Positions 41,710 to 51,139 of a stretch of DNA of 64,000 nucleotides are shown here, piece by piece. The translations under genes were made by a program, and so were the position numbers. How positions within the stretch are numbered: position 1 is the stretch's first letter; every line of letters begins with the position of its first letter. The stretch is from 66-474 sp035281745 (GTDB lineage: Bacteria; Pseudomonadota; Gammaproteobacteria; Xanthomonadales; Rhodanobacteraceae). The notes under the pieces are model-generated. The model had not been told where the DNA came from. It searched no databases and saw only the letters and a program-made list of their open reading frames with translations. Location of the stretch: contig DATEDI010000019.1 of NCBI GenBank assembly GCA_035281745.1, positions 45,579-109,578 on the forward strand. The letters are read 5' to 3'.

Positions 41710-42857
41710 TGGAGACGCTCGGCATCCTGGGGGGCGGCCAGCTTGCACGAATGCTGGTGCTGGCCGGCGCGCCGCTCGGCGTGCGTTTCCGCATCGTCGA
41801 CAAGGTTGCCGATGCATGCGCCGGGCAACTGGCGCCGCTCTCGACGGTCGGCTGGGATGACGTCGAAAAACTGGAAACGTTTGCGCGCGAGATCGACGCG
41901 GCCACGTTCGATTTCGAGAACGTTCCCGCGGCTACGGCGGAATGGTTGAGTGCACGCACCCGTGTCGCTCCCAACGCGTTGTCGCTGGCAACCGCGCAGG
42001 ATCGCGTGCTGGAGAAAACCCTTTTTCGCGAATGCGGCTTGCCCACCGCGGAGTTCGCCGACATCGCGACACGTGCCGATCTGGATGCGGCGCTCGCGCG
42101 CATTGGTGCGCCCGCGATTTTGAAGACGCGGCGCGAGGGCTACGACGGCAAGGGCCAATTCCGGATCAGGACGTTGGCGGACGCCGACGCCGCATGGCAG
42201 GCGCTGGGCGCGCAGGCCGAAGCACGCGGGCTGATCCTCGAAAGTTTCGTGGCGTTCGATTTCGAGGCTTCGGTGGTGGCGGTGCGCGCGACCGATGGCG
42301 AATTCCGCGCCTGGCCGGTGACGCGCAACTGGCACGTGGACGGCATCCTTTCGGCCAGCCTTGCGCCCGCGCCGCGTGGCGCAAGCATCGACAAGGCGGC
42401 GTTCGCGCACGCTCGCGTGATTGCGGAGAAGCTCGGCTACGTGGGCGTGTTCGCGCTGGAGCTGTTCGTCAAAAATGGTGAACTGCTCGGCAACGAGATG
42501 GCGCCGCGCGTGCACAACTCGGGTCACTGGACCATCGAAGGCGCAGTGGCGTCGCAATTCGAAAACCACGTGCGCGCAGTGCTGGGCATGCCGCTGGGCG
42601 ACACCTCGGCGCGCTTTCCATCGTGCATGCTCAATTGGATCGGCGAGCTGCCCGATCGCGACAAGCTGCTTGCAGTCCCCGGTGCGCACTGGCACGACTA
42701 CGGCAAGTCGCCGCGCGTCGGCCGCAAGGTGGGCCATGCCACGGTGTGTGCACCGGATGCGGCGACCCTGGCCCAGCGGTTGCAACGGCTCGGCGATATG
42801 CTTGGGCGCGCGGCGCAAGTGCAGCCTGTCATCGACGCATTGAAGGCCGTGCGTTGA
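41709..42857 (+). CDS. purK: 5-(carboxyamino)imidazole ribonucleotide synthase PurK
   Basis: The 382-residue ATP-grasp enzyme makes N5-CAIR from AIR, bicarbonate and ATP, the step before PurE. Characteristic sequences are LGILGGGQLARML, FDFENVPA, the ATP-grasp LKTRREGYDGKGQ, VVAVRATDGEF, and EMAPRVHNSGHWTIEGA. The start is ATG 41709, sharing one base with the purE stop (TGATG); GTG 41706 one codon earlier is equally possible. A purEK operon is indicated. Confidence 0.97.
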   Translation: METLGILGGGQLARMLVLAGAPLGVRFRIVDKVADACAGQLAPLSTVGWDDVEKLETFAREIDAATFDFENVPAATAEWLSARTRVAPNALSLATAQDRVLEKTLFRECGLPTAEFADIATRADLDAALARIGAPAILKTRREGYDGKGQFRIRTLADADAAWQALGAQAEARGLILESFVAFDFEASVVAVRATDGEFRAWPVTRNWHVDGILSASLAPAPRGASIDKAAFAHARVIAEKLGYVGVFALELFVKNGELLGNEMAPRVHNSGHWTIEGAVASQFENHVRAVLGMPLGDTSARFPSCMLNWIGELPDRDKLLAVPGAHWHDYGKSPRVGRKVGHATVCAPDAATLAQRLQRLGDMLGRAAQVQPVIDALKAVR

Positions 42858-42916
42858 CAAGTTGGGCAACGGCACGCAAGGTTCACGGCCTGCCGCGTCG
42901 AACTCGGGGAGCAAAC

Positions 42917-44710
42917 ATGCGCAAGTTTTTGCTGGCTGCCACCATCATCTTGCTGATGGGTGGAGGCTGCGCGTCCTGCGCATTCGCCGACCAGTCTGCG
43001 CCCCCGAGTGCACCGAGCGCGCAGGCTGCCCAGGACGGTCCGATCCAGTCGAAGCTGCCGGACGACTTCGAACGCAATTTGCCGGACGAACCGCTGGTTG
43101 TCGCCCAGCACGGCATGGTGGTGAGCGCGCAGCATCTCGCGACCCGGATCGGCGTCGACATCCTGAAGCAGGGCGGCAATGCGGTCGATGCGGCGGTCGC
43201 GGTCGGTTACGCGCTGGCGGTGGTGCATCCGTGCTGCGGCAACATCGGTGGTGGCGGGTTCATGACCATCCACCTTGCGGACGGCAAGAATTTGTTCCTG
43301 GATTTCCGCGAGAAGGCGCCGTTGGCCGCGACGCCCGAGATGATGCAGAGCGCCGCCGGCAAGGTGGTGAAGGGCCGCAGCACGAAAACCTATCTCGGTG
43401 TCGGCGTGCCCGGCACGGTGATGGGTTTCGACGAGGCGCTGAAAAAATACGGCACGATGAAGCTGCAGCAAGTAATCGCGCCTGCGATCAAATTGGCGGA
43501 GGATGGCTATGTGTTGCAGCCGGGCGACGTGCGCATCCTCGACACTTCCACCGATTTCTTCAAGCAATATCCGAATGTCGCCGCGACCTTCCTCGACCAC
43601 GACCAGCCGTGGAAAGCCGGGCAAGTGCTGAAGCAGCCGCAACTCGCGGCCACGCTGGAATTGATCGCGAAGGACGGCACCCGCGCGTTCTACGAGGGGC
43701 CGATCGCCGCGGCGGTGGTGAAGGCCAGTGAGGCCAACGGCGGGCTGTTGACCTTGCAGGATTTCAAGGCCTACACCGTGCAATGGGAACGACCCATCGA
43801 GTGCGGCTACCACGGTTACACGATCTATTCGGCGCCGCCGCCGAGTTCGGGCGGCACCACGATTTGTGAAACGCTGCAGATCATCGCGCCGTATCCGTTT
43901 GCCGAGTGGGGCTTCCATTCCACCAGGAGTACGCATTATTTCGTCGAGGCGGAGCGCCGTGCGTTCGCCGATCGCAACACCTACCTCGGTGATCCGGCAT
44001 TCGTCGATAATCCGGTCACGCGATTGCTGTCGGCCGAACACGCCGCCGAACTGCGCGCCAGCATCAAGCCCGACGCGGCGACGCCGTCCTCGGAAGTGCA
44101 GGGCAGCCTCGGGCCGTACCAGGCCACCAACACCACGCATTATTCGGTGGTGGACGACGCCGGCAACGCAGTGGCGGTCACCTACACCGTCAACAGTTAC
44201 TTCGGCATCAAGCAGATCGCGGGCGACACCGGTTTCTTCCTCAACAACGAAATGGACGACTTCACCTCCAAGCCCGGCGTGCCGAATCAGTTCGGCTTGG
44301 TGCAGGGCAAGGCCAACCAGATCGAGCCCGGCAAGCGCCCGCTGAGTTCGATGAGCCCCACCATCGTCCTGAAGAACGGCAGGCTTCGAATGGTCACCGG
44401 CAGTCCCGGCGGGTCCACCATCATCTCCACCACGATGGAAAGTATCCTCAACGTCGTAGAGCACGGCATGAACGTGAAGCAGGCCATCGACGCGCCACGC
44501 ATCCACATGCAGTGGTGGCCCGATGAGATCTTCGCGGAACCCGGCGCGTTCACCCCGACCGTGCAGTCGGCGCTGGAAGCCATGGGTTACAAGATTCGCG
44601 ACGTGCACTCGATGGGCGATATCGCGGCGATCGTTGCCAACCCCCAAACCGGCATGCTGGAAAGCATCAACGATCCGCGTTACCCGGCCGGTTCGGCGGC
44701 GGGATATTGA
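42917..44710 (+). CDS. ggt: gamma-glutamyltransferase
   Basis: The 597-residue protein is a periplasmic gamma-glutamyltranspeptidase that cleaves glutathione and related gamma-glutamyl bonds. It has a signal peptide ending near AFA (residues 1-24), a large subunit with GGNAVDAAVAVGYALAVVHP and GGGGFM, and the self-cleavage/catalytic Thr at about residue 406 in NTTHYSVVD. The small subunit has SMSPTIVLKNG and GSPGGSTII. The precursor would be cut before Thr406. The start at ATG 42917 follows GGGGAG. Its signal peptide has two cysteines (GGGCASC), but the lipobox is not canonical. Confidence 0.95.
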   Translation: MRKFLLAATIILLMGGGCASCAFADQSAPPSAPSAQAAQDGPIQSKLPDDFERNLPDEPLVVAQHGMVVSAQHLATRIGVDILKQGGNAVDAAVAVGYALAVVHPCCGNIGGGGFMTIHLADGKNLFLDFREKAPLAATPEMMQSAAGKVVKGRSTKTYLGVGVPGTVMGFDEALKKYGTMKLQQVIAPAIKLAEDGYVLQPGDVRILDTSTDFFKQYPNVAATFLDHDQPWKAGQVLKQPQLAATLELIAKDGTRAFYEGPIAAAVVKASEANGGLLTLQDFKAYTVQWERPIECGYHGYTIYSAPPPSSGGTTICETLQIIAPYPFAEWGFHSTRSTHYFVEAERRAFADRNTYLGDPAFVDNPVTRLLSAEHAAELRASIKPDAATPSSEVQGSLGPYQATNTTHYSVVDDAGNAVAVTYTVNSYFGIKQIAGDTGFFLNNEMDDFTSKPGVPNQFGLVQGKANQIEPGKRPLSSMSPTIVLKNGRLRMVTGSPGGSTIISTTMESILNVVEHGMNVKQAIDAPRIHMQWWPDEIFAEPGAFTPTVQSALEAMGYKIRDVHSMGDIAAIVANPQTGMLESINDPRYPAGSAAGY

Positions 44711-44749
44711 GGTCGAGTTGCGCACGCCGCTGAGATACAGGAGTCCGTC

Positions 44750-45430
44750 ATGACGCATCCCACCGCGGCATTCCTGTTCGACCTCGATGGCACGCTGGTC
44801 GACAGCGTTTATCAGCATGTGCTGGCCTGGAAATCCGCGCTGGACCATGAAGGCATTGAGCTTTCGGTGTGGCGTATCCACCGCAAGATCGGGATGAGCG
44901 GCGGGTTGTTCACCAACATCCTGCTGCGCGAAACCGGGCTGGATATCACCGAGGAGCGCGTGCAGCGCCTGCGTCGGCATCACGCCGAAGCTTACGCGCG
45001 GCTGTCATCCGACATCCGACCGCTGCCAGGCGCGCGCGAACTGCTGCAGCATCTGACCGCCGAGGGCGTGCCGTGGGCGGTGGCCACGAGCGGGCGCATG
45101 GAAACTGCATCGCACAACCTCGCGGCATTGGGCATCGATCCCGCACGCGTGCCGGTAGTGACGCGGGACGAAGTGCGACATGCCAAGCCCGATCCGGACT
45201 TGTTCCTGGCCGCCGCCGAACGCCTTGGCGTGGAGATCGGCCATGCGCTGGTGGTCGGCGACAGCATCTGGGACATGTTGGCCGCGCAGCGCGGGCGGAC
45301 GCTGGGCGTCGGGTTGCTGTCGGGCGGCTACGGCGCCGAAGAGTTGCAGAAAGCCGGTGCGTTTCGTGTCTACGAAGATCCGGCGGACCTGCTGCATCAC
45401 ATCGACGAAGTGGGCGGGCGGTCGCGTTGA
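44750..45430 (+). CDS. HAD-superfamily hydrolase (phosphoglycolate-phosphatase-like)
   Basis: The 226-residue protein has the four HAD motifs: motif I FDLDGTLVDS, motif II ATSGR, motif III Lys in AKPDPDLF, and motif IV VVGDSIWDMLAA. The helical cap (about residues 18-85) is of subclass I type, as in beta-phosphoglucomutase or phosphoglycolate phosphatase. The substrate is unknown. An AGGAG ribosome site precedes ATG 44750. It follows ggt by 39 bases in the same direction, so they may be co-transcribed. Confidence 0.88.
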   Translation: MTHPTAAFLFDLDGTLVDSVYQHVLAWKSALDHEGIELSVWRIHRKIGMSGGLFTNILLRETGLDITEERVQRLRRHHAEAYARLSSDIRPLPGARELLQHLTAEGVPWAVATSGRMETASHNLAALGIDPARVPVVTRDEVRHAKPDPDLFLAAAERLGVEIGHALVVGDSIWDMLAAQRGRTLGVGLLSGGYGAEELQKAGAFRVYEDPADLLHHIDEVGGRSR

Positions 45431-45467
45431 GCCGCGGCTGATGCCGTGCGCGTCAATGCGGCTTGGT

Positions 45468-45700
45468 CAGCAGGAACCACCAACGCTGAGAAGAAATTGT
45501 TGGCCGCATGCAGCGTGATCGACGGCCACAGCGAACGCGTGCGCACGCGCAGCCACGCCAGCACCACGCCCAACAGGATCAACGCCCGCAGCGGATATCA
45601 CGCGAACTTGAAATCGGGCAAGTGTACGCAGCCGAACACGATCGCGCTGACCTGCGTCGCCCAGCCGATGCGCACGCTGCTGGCGGGTAACTGGAAGGCG
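45468..45700 (-). pseudogene. broken partial copy of the CPBP membrane-protein gene
   Basis: The stretch repeats the last 65 or so codons of the intact CPBP gene at 46433-47290 in the same orientation. Positions 45490-45685 align with 46469-46664 with few differences. It keeps FGCVHLPDF and HAANNF but has a nonsense change (FAWYP became FA, stop, YP) and lacks the front of the gene. The 3' end then reads into unrelated sequence. It is the duplicated flank of the toxin-antitoxin remnant. Confidence 0.8.
45490..45685. repeat. direct repeat copy 1 (copy 2 at 46469-46664)
   Basis: About 196 bases of near-identical sequence occur twice in direct orientation, 979 bases apart. Copy 2 is part of the intact CPBP gene; copy 1 is the pseudogene fragment. 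The toxin-antitoxin remnant lies between the two. Confidence 0.85.
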
Positions 45701-45756
45701 TCGAGTGGCCGGCCTGTATCACGTGCGCGACACATGGTTCACTTGCCATCGCCGCT

Positions 45757-46072
45757 TTACTCGTGCAGGCGATCGGCCAATTGCGCCAGCAAATCCATGC
45801 GTTCGTGCAGGATCGCCACGATCAGCGCCGGAGCATCTTTGCGTGGCAGGCAAAATACGTAATGGAGCTGACAATGCGCCATGCGCAGCGCCGGGTAACC
45901 GCGCTCATATCCTTGAAGGGTTCGTGGCCGGCCGCCAGGCGGGTGACGCCTTGGTCCGGGCTGATGATGTAACGGCGGACCTGGACATCGCCCCATTCCT
46001 TGCGCGTACAGGGACAATTTCGCGGACATCGGCTTCCACCGCGCGGGTCAGGATGTAACCCGGCCGGGTCAA
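45757..46072 (-). pseudogene. frameshifted ParE/RelE-like toxin
   Basis: Three successive frames add up to one ParE-like toxin: a start TTG 46072 giving TRPGYILTRAVEADVREI, then a second frame with RKEWGDVQVRRYI and GVTRLAAGHEPFKDMSAV, then a third with GYPALRMAHCQLHYVF, DAPALIVAILHERMDLL and AQLADRLHE to the stop. The joints are near 46015 and 45905, so at least two indels have broken it. The start overlaps the antitoxin stop (TTGA), the usual arrangement in parDE-type operons. The product is almost certainly inactive. Confidence 0.85.
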
Positions 46073-46323
46073 GTGCGGCGGCCTTTGGCCAATTCCTCAT
46101 CGAGGATTTCGCGGACGCGCTTGCTGGAAACCTTCCCGGCCAGTCCTGCATCGATGCGTGCATGCAAGAGGGTTTTCAGCTCTTGCGATGCTTGATTGTC
46201 GCTCGCGTCGTCGGGAAACAGGCGTTCGAGCGTGTATTGCCTGATGGTCTTGCCTTGCAAGGCCGCCAGCGCCTTCAGGCTTTGGTGTTGCGGGGTGGTG
46301 ATGTCAATGGTCAGGCGACTCAT
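46069..46323 (-). CDS. ParD-like ribbon-helix-helix antitoxin
   Basis: The 84-residue protein begins SRLTIDITTPQHQSLKALAALQGKTIRQYTLERLF, which has the beta-strand and two helices of RHH DNA-binding antitoxins, followed by an acidic, extended toxin-neutralising tail (DDASDNQASQELKTLLHARI). It would repress its own operon and block the toxin. ATG 46323 has a GGAG ribosome site eight bases upstream, better than the longer start at 46344. The partner toxin downstream is frameshifted, so the antitoxin is an orphan that may still regulate other targets or antagonise related toxins. Confidence 0.82.
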   Translation of the reverse strand: MSRLTIDITTPQHQSLKALAALQGKTIRQYTLERLFPDDASDNQASQELKTLLHARIDAGLAGKVSSKRVREILDEELAKGRRT

Positions 46324-46432
46324 GTAAAACTCCGGGATTGCCACAAACCCGCATTACCGAATAGGTGGTAGCCAGCCGGATCCCCTCTTCAAGTCGACAT
46401 CGGGCGCCACCGCGCGAATGCGAGGCTTGCGT

Positions 46433-47290
46433 TCAGTGGTGCGTGACCACGAACCACGCGAACACCGCGAAGAAATTGTTGGCCGCATGCAGCGTGATCG
46501 ACGGCCACAGCGAACGCGAGCGCACGCGCAGCCACGCCAGCACCACGCCCAACAGGATCAACGCCGGCACCGGATACCACGCGAACCTGAAATCGGGCAA
46601 GTGCACGCAGCCGAACACGATCGCGCTGACCAGCATCGCCCAGCCGATGCGCATGCGGCTGGCGAGGCCCGACAGCAGCACGCCGCGGAATACCAGTTCT
46701 TCCACGAACGGCGCCACGCACACCACCAGCAGCGCCAGCAGGATGCGCATGTCCGGCGACACCTTGCCGGCCATCACCGCGACGTCCTGATGCACCGGAT
46801 GATGTCCGGCCAGCAGATGGGTGATCGCGCCGCCCAGCAGCAGCACGATGAAGCCGAGGATGATCGCGGCGGGGAAAACGGCCTTGTTCGCGGGCTTCGC
46901 GAAGCCGAAGCCGGGCAGATCGGTGCGCGACCATTGCGCGGGCCAGAACTGGCGGATCAGCAAGGCCATGATCACCGCTGCGGCCGCGATCGTGATCACG
47001 GTGATCACAATCGGCATGTCGGGATTGCTGCGCATCATCTGCACGATCGACTTCACGTCGGGCCGTTGATGATGCTGCCCGGCGTTGAAGCCGGCCTTCA
47101 GCGCCAGCGCGAACGCGATTGCTCCGCCGACCAGGATACTGAGCCCGAACTGCAGCAGGAAGTACAGCGCGACGGTGCCGAGACCGCTCCACACGCCCGG
47201 TCGCTTGGCTGGCGGCGCGGCAACCATCATGTCGTCGGCGGGTGCATCGCCGTGCGGGCCGGACGCCTTGTCCCCTGTAGGTAGATCCAT
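46433..47290 (-). CDS. CPBP-family intramembrane protease (Abi/CAAX-like)
   Basis: The 285-residue polytopic protein has about seven hydrophobic segments and the CPBP motifs: EELVFRG (EExxxR, motif 1), FGCVHLPDF (FxxxH, motif 2), and HAANNF (motif 4). These residues form the glutamate/metal-type active site of Rce1-like proteases and bacteriocin-immunity proteins. The N-terminus is a proline-rich cytoplasmic tail. Substrate unknown. ATG 47290 was chosen over 47314 on general grounds; neither has a strong ribosome site. A truncated copy lies downstream. Confidence 0.85.
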   Translation of the reverse strand: MDLPTGDKASGPHGDAPADDMMVAAPPAKRPGVWSGLGTVALYFLLQFGLSILVGGAIAFALALKAGFNAGQHHQRPDVKSIVQMMRSNPDMPIVITVITIAAAAVIMALLIRQFWPAQWSRTDLPGFGFAKPANKAVFPAAIILGFIVLLLGGAITHLLAGHHPVHQDVAVMAGKVSPDMRILLALLVVCVAPFVEELVFRGVLLSGLASRMRIGWAMLVSAIVFGCVHLPDFRFAWYPVPALILLGVVLAWLRVRSRSLWPSITLHAANNFFAVFAWFVVTHH

Positions 47291-47401
47291 TCGCGCGCGT
47301 TCCGGGCGAGCCAACCAGCGGGCACTCTAGCAGCGCGCATCGCGTGTGCCGCGTGCCGGACGGCATCCCGCTTTGATGCCGCCTCGTTCGCAGCGCACCG
47401 G

Positions 47402-50400
47402 TTATTTTTCGATCTTGTAATTGAGGCTGGCACGATTGCCCGTCGTCGCGTTTTCCGCTTCGAACTGCAGGAAGCGGTTCAAGGTGTAGCGCAGGGTGAT
47501 GACCTGGCCCGGCGTGAAGAGGCCAACGCCGTAGCTCAGGAACAAACGCGGCGAAAGATACTTGCCCGCGGTGAAGGCCGACCCGCCCAGCGCTTCGCTG
47601 CTGGACACGCCGGCTTCGAGACCCAAGCGCGATCCGATCGACTTCGCCAGGCGATCGCCAGCCAGGCCGCCCAGCGCCTGCGCCGCGATGTTGAGTGTGT
47701 CGCTTTCGCCACTCTTCAGCGCGTTCAACGGACGGCCGGTGACGAGGTACGAAAGCGCCTCGGCCTGCTCCATCGCGGGATCGGAGAATACCGTGAGGAT
47801 CGGTTGTTGCGCGGTGCCGCGGATGCTCAATCCCACGGTCACGTCCTCGCTGCGGATGGTGCGCACCGCGCGGATGTCGAGCCCCGGATTGTCGAGCCGC
47901 GTGCCGGCGAACAGCAGGCGTCCGCGCTCGATCGACAGGTTCTGTCCGTAAGCCTGGTACTTGCCGGCGACGCGGATTTCGCCGCGGCCGGTGGCCGTTT
48001 GGCCAGGACGCACGCGCACCGCGAGTTGTCCACGCACGGTGCCGTCCAGTCCGTAGCCTTGCACCTTCACGCTGTCGCCGAGTTTCACTTCGATGTCGGC
48101 GTCCATCGCCAGCGGTGCCACCTCGGCTGCTTTGGGCTGGTCGACGATCACCACGTCCGGCGAGGCTTTCGCGGGGCCGCCGCCCGGCAGTTTCTGGACC
48201 GCGATCTTCGCGTTCGGAATCGTGACGCTGCCTGTAATTGCGAACACACCTTTCGCGCGCGTGATGTGCAGATCCGGCGAAGCCAGGACGTGCGCCGCCG
48301 GGATGTCCGCCACCAGCACGTTGTCGCCCTTGATGTTCAAGCCCAGCGGCGCATTCGCCGCAAGGCCGACGCTGCCATCGACGTGCAGTACGCCGCCGCC
48401 GGAGTTGATCTGGCCGGTGATGGCCAGTTCGCCTTGCGCGTTGCCGGTGATGCCGAACGTGCCGTCGTGCAATTTCAGGCCGGCGCGCGGCAGTTCTGCC
48501 GAAAAGCCTTGCGTCTGGATGCGTCCCTGGAATTGCGGCGCGGCGATCGTGCCCGAAAGCGCGAGGCTGCCGCCCAGCGTGCCGTGCACGTTGGCGATTT
48601 CCGGCGACAGCGCTTCCAGGAACGCGAGATTGCGGATGTCCGCGTCCAGCGTACCTTGCAGCGCGCGCGCGGCGCCGCTCACCCTGACGTCGCCGCGGAG
48701 ATGACCGCCGTCGTTCAACGTGCTTTGCAAGCGCGCGTGCTGGGTCATGCCATTCGCGTCGATCGCGATGCCGAGGCTCGACCAGGCCAGCAACGGGCGT
48801 CCGGGATTGGACAGGTACGCGATGTTGCCGGCGCTTGCATCCAGGCTGCCGTGGCCGTTGATGGCGTTGGCGGAACTAATGGTGAACTGGCCCGTGCCAG
48901 ACAGCTCGCCGCTGGCCTGCATCGGATTGGCGCCGGGCACCAGCGTCGCCAGCAACTGCAGGGGCAGTGCCCGCAGATCGTAGCGGGCTGTGATCACGCC
49001 CTTGGCGTTGCGATCCGCGGATGCGCAGAAGTGCGGCGCGCCGGAAGTCAGGCACAGTTGCGACAACGTCATCGTGCCGTTCTGCCAGACGATCGTGCTC
49101 GGCCGCTGCTGATGCCACGCGGGTAGGCCCTGCGGCACCAGCCGGATGTCGCTCAGCATGCCGGTCCAGCGCTTCGCTTTCGCATCCCATTTGCCGTGCA
49201 CGGCGAGCGCGGCACTCAATTGCGGTCCGCGCGCATCGAGATGCAGATCGTGCGAGGCGGCGTTGCCGTTGCCTTTCACTTCCACCGTTTCGAAATCGAG
49301 CGCCGAGATATGCACTTTTTGCAGAGACAGATCGAGGTCGCCGCCCGGCTTCGACAGGTCGGGAATCGACGCGCTGAGTTGCAGCGTGTCGATGCTCTGC
49401 GCGCCCTCGCGCAAGCCGCTGCCTCGCAATTGCCCGACGACCGCCAGTTTCGGCCACGAGCCCTTGATGGTGAATTGGCCGTGCAGCGTGCCCGAAGCAT
49501 CCGGCATCCAGTCGCCGAGCGAAGCGATATCCAGCGTGACCGTGGCATCGGTCCGGATGCCGTGCCGACCGACCGCGTGGATGCGGCTTTGACCGGCCAC
49601 CAGCAACAGCGAACCCTGCAGCAGATTGCCGGGCGCGATCACGAGATCGGCCTTGCTGCCGGCGATGCTGCGTTGGCGCAACGTGCCGGCCACGTTGTAG
49701 AGTTTCAGCGTGGCCTCAGGTCCGTTCGGCGTGATGCGGCCTTGGGTGGCCAGCGTGAAGTTCATCGCGCCATTCCATCCGGCCAGGATCGCGCCGGGAT
49801 CGAACCGTTTCGCCACCGCGTCCAGCTTCCACGACATCTGCGGTTGCAAACCGATCCTGCCGCTGGCGTCCAGCCCGCCGTTCTTTTGCACGAGTTTCAG
49901 CGCGTGCAGGTCGATGGCCTGCGGCGTCCCGGCCAGGTCGATGGTGAGGTCGGCAAGGCGACCGGGCGGTCCGACCGCCAGCGTGCCTTTCATCGCATAG
50001 TGGTCGATGCTGCCCTCGAGCGTGACGTCACCATGCGTTGCAAGCGGCTGGCCCGCGATTTCCGCCGGCACTTGCACGTCGTTCCATTTCGCGTCGAGCG
50101 CGAAAGACATTGGCATGGTGTCGAGGTGCACCACGCCGGTCGCGATCGCGGTGCCCGCGACCTGGGGTGAACGCAGGCGCAGCGGGTCGAGCGTCACGGT
50201 TTTCCCGTCATAGCGGAATTGCGCGGGATCGAGCAGCAATGTGGTGTCGTTGATCGCGACGCTGCCTTCCAGCTTGCCGCCGCTGGCATTGCCCGCGCCA
50301 CGCAGATCCATGGCGAGTGTCTTTAGCGACGCGGGCAGTGTGGGCAACGCGCGTGCATTGAATTTCGGCGCGGTGAGCGCCAACGTCCACGCGTGTGAAG

Positions 50401-51139
50401 CGTCGAGTCGCAGCGAAACATCCGCATCGATCCGTGTCGGCGCCGAGACCTGCGCATGCAACTGCGCGGTCTTGCCCTCGGATTGCGAAGTGACGGTGCC
50501 CGTGTAGCGGGTGCCGTCGAGGGTCCAGTCAAATTTAGCGGTGCCGTGGCCGGCGTGCCCCTTGGCGACGGCCAGCGTGCCTTCGAGTTCGGCACTTCCC
50601 GATGGCGCGCGCAGCGCCAGTTGTCGGATCACCACCTGCGTGTTGTTCCACGAGCCCGCGATCGCGAGGCTGTCGGCAGCGAAAGTCCGCTTTCCGTTTT
50701 GGCTCACGACGATATGCGCCAGCAGGGTATCGCGCAGCGAAATCGCGAGCGGCGGTTTCAGCGAAAAGGCGGTCGGCCTGTTTTCCGGTTGTTGCGACGG
50801 CACGATGTCGACGACGATGCCGTCGATACGGGCCCTGGCAATGGAAAGCTTGCGCCCCAGCAACGCCCATGGGCGCAGAACCACCGACGCATGCTCGACC
50901 GTTATCGTCGTGCCGGTCTTGTCGCGATAACGCAAGCCATCGATCCTGGTGGTGCCCGCCAGCGTGCCGCTCGCGCTCGCATAGGCAAGTCGGCCGTCCA
51001 TCATTGCGACGCCGCGGTTCAGCGCGAAACGCAGCCCGGATGGCGTGTACAGCACCCAGAACAGCAGCGCCACCAGCACGATGATCAGCGCGGCGATCGC
51101 GGCGCCGATGCCAATCAGCCATTTGCGCCTGCGCGTCAC
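47402..51139 (-). CDS. tamB: translocation and assembly module subunit TamB
   Basis: The 1245-residue protein has one N-terminal membrane anchor (WLIGIGAAIAALIIVLVALL) and a long, repetitive beta-rich body, ending in the conserved DUF490/TamB C-terminal domain (VRTIRSEDVTVGLSIRGTAQ, SYLVTGRPLN, FLSYGVGLFTPGQVITLRYTLNRFLQFEAE). TamB spans the periplasm as a hydrophobic groove and is linked to phospholipid transport and outer-membrane protein assembly. It starts at GTG 51139, overlapping the stop of tamA (GTGA), as usual for the tamAB pair. Confidence 0.95.
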   Translation of the reverse strand: MTRRRKWLIGIGAAIAALIIVLVALLFWVLYTPSGLRFALNRGVAMMDGRLAYASASGTLAGTTRIDGLRYRDKTGTTITVEHASVVLRPWALLGRKLSIARARIDGIVVDIVPSQQPENRPTAFSLKPPLAISLRDTLLAHIVVSQNGKRTFAADSLAIAGSWNNTQVVIRQLALRAPSGSAELEGTLAVAKGHAGHGTAKFDWTLDGTRYTGTVTSQSEGKTAQLHAQVSAPTRIDADVSLRLDASHAWTLALTAPKFNARALPTLPASLKTLAMDLRGAGNASGGKLEGSVAINDTTLLLDPAQFRYDGKTVTLDPLRLRSPQVAGTAIATGVVHLDTMPMSFALDAKWNDVQVPAEIAGQPLATHGDVTLEGSIDHYAMKGTLAVGPPGRLADLTIDLAGTPQAIDLHALKLVQKNGGLDASGRIGLQPQMSWKLDAVAKRFDPGAILAGWNGAMNFTLATQGRITPNGPEATLKLYNVAGTLRQRSIAGSKADLVIAPGNLLQGSLLLVAGQSRIHAVGRHGIRTDATVTLDIASLGDWMPDASGTLHGQFTIKGSWPKLAVVGQLRGSGLREGAQSIDTLQLSASIPDLSKPGGDLDLSLQKVHISALDFETVEVKGNGNAASHDLHLDARGPQLSAALAVHGKWDAKAKRWTGMLSDIRLVPQGLPAWHQQRPSTIVWQNGTMTLSQLCLTSGAPHFCASADRNAKGVITARYDLRALPLQLLATLVPGANPMQASGELSGTGQFTISSANAINGHGSLDASAGNIAYLSNPGRPLLAWSSLGIAIDANGMTQHARLQSTLNDGGHLRGDVRVSGAARALQGTLDADIRNLAFLEALSPEIANVHGTLGGSLALSGTIAAPQFQGRIQTQGFSAELPRAGLKLHDGTFGITGNAQGELAITGQINSGGGVLHVDGSVGLAANAPLGLNIKGDNVLVADIPAAHVLASPDLHITRAKGVFAITGSVTIPNAKIAVQKLPGGGPAKASPDVVIVDQPKAAEVAPLAMDADIEVKLGDSVKVQGYGLDGTVRGQLAVRVRPGQTATGRGEIRVAGKYQAYGQNLSIERGRLLFAGTRLDNPGLDIRAVRTIRSEDVTVGLSIRGTAQQPILTVFSDPAMEQAEALSYLVTGRPLNALKSGESDTLNIAAQALGGLAGDRLAKSIGSRLGLEAGVSSSEALGGSAFTAGKYLSPRLFLSYGVGLFTPGQVITLRYTLNRFLQFEAENATTGNRASLNYKIEK

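Noticed and set aside
42917..43000. Gamma-glutamyltransferase as a lipoprotein
   Set aside because: The Cys in GGGCASC is not preceded by the usual Leu at -3, and a normal signal-peptidase I site (AFA) follows.
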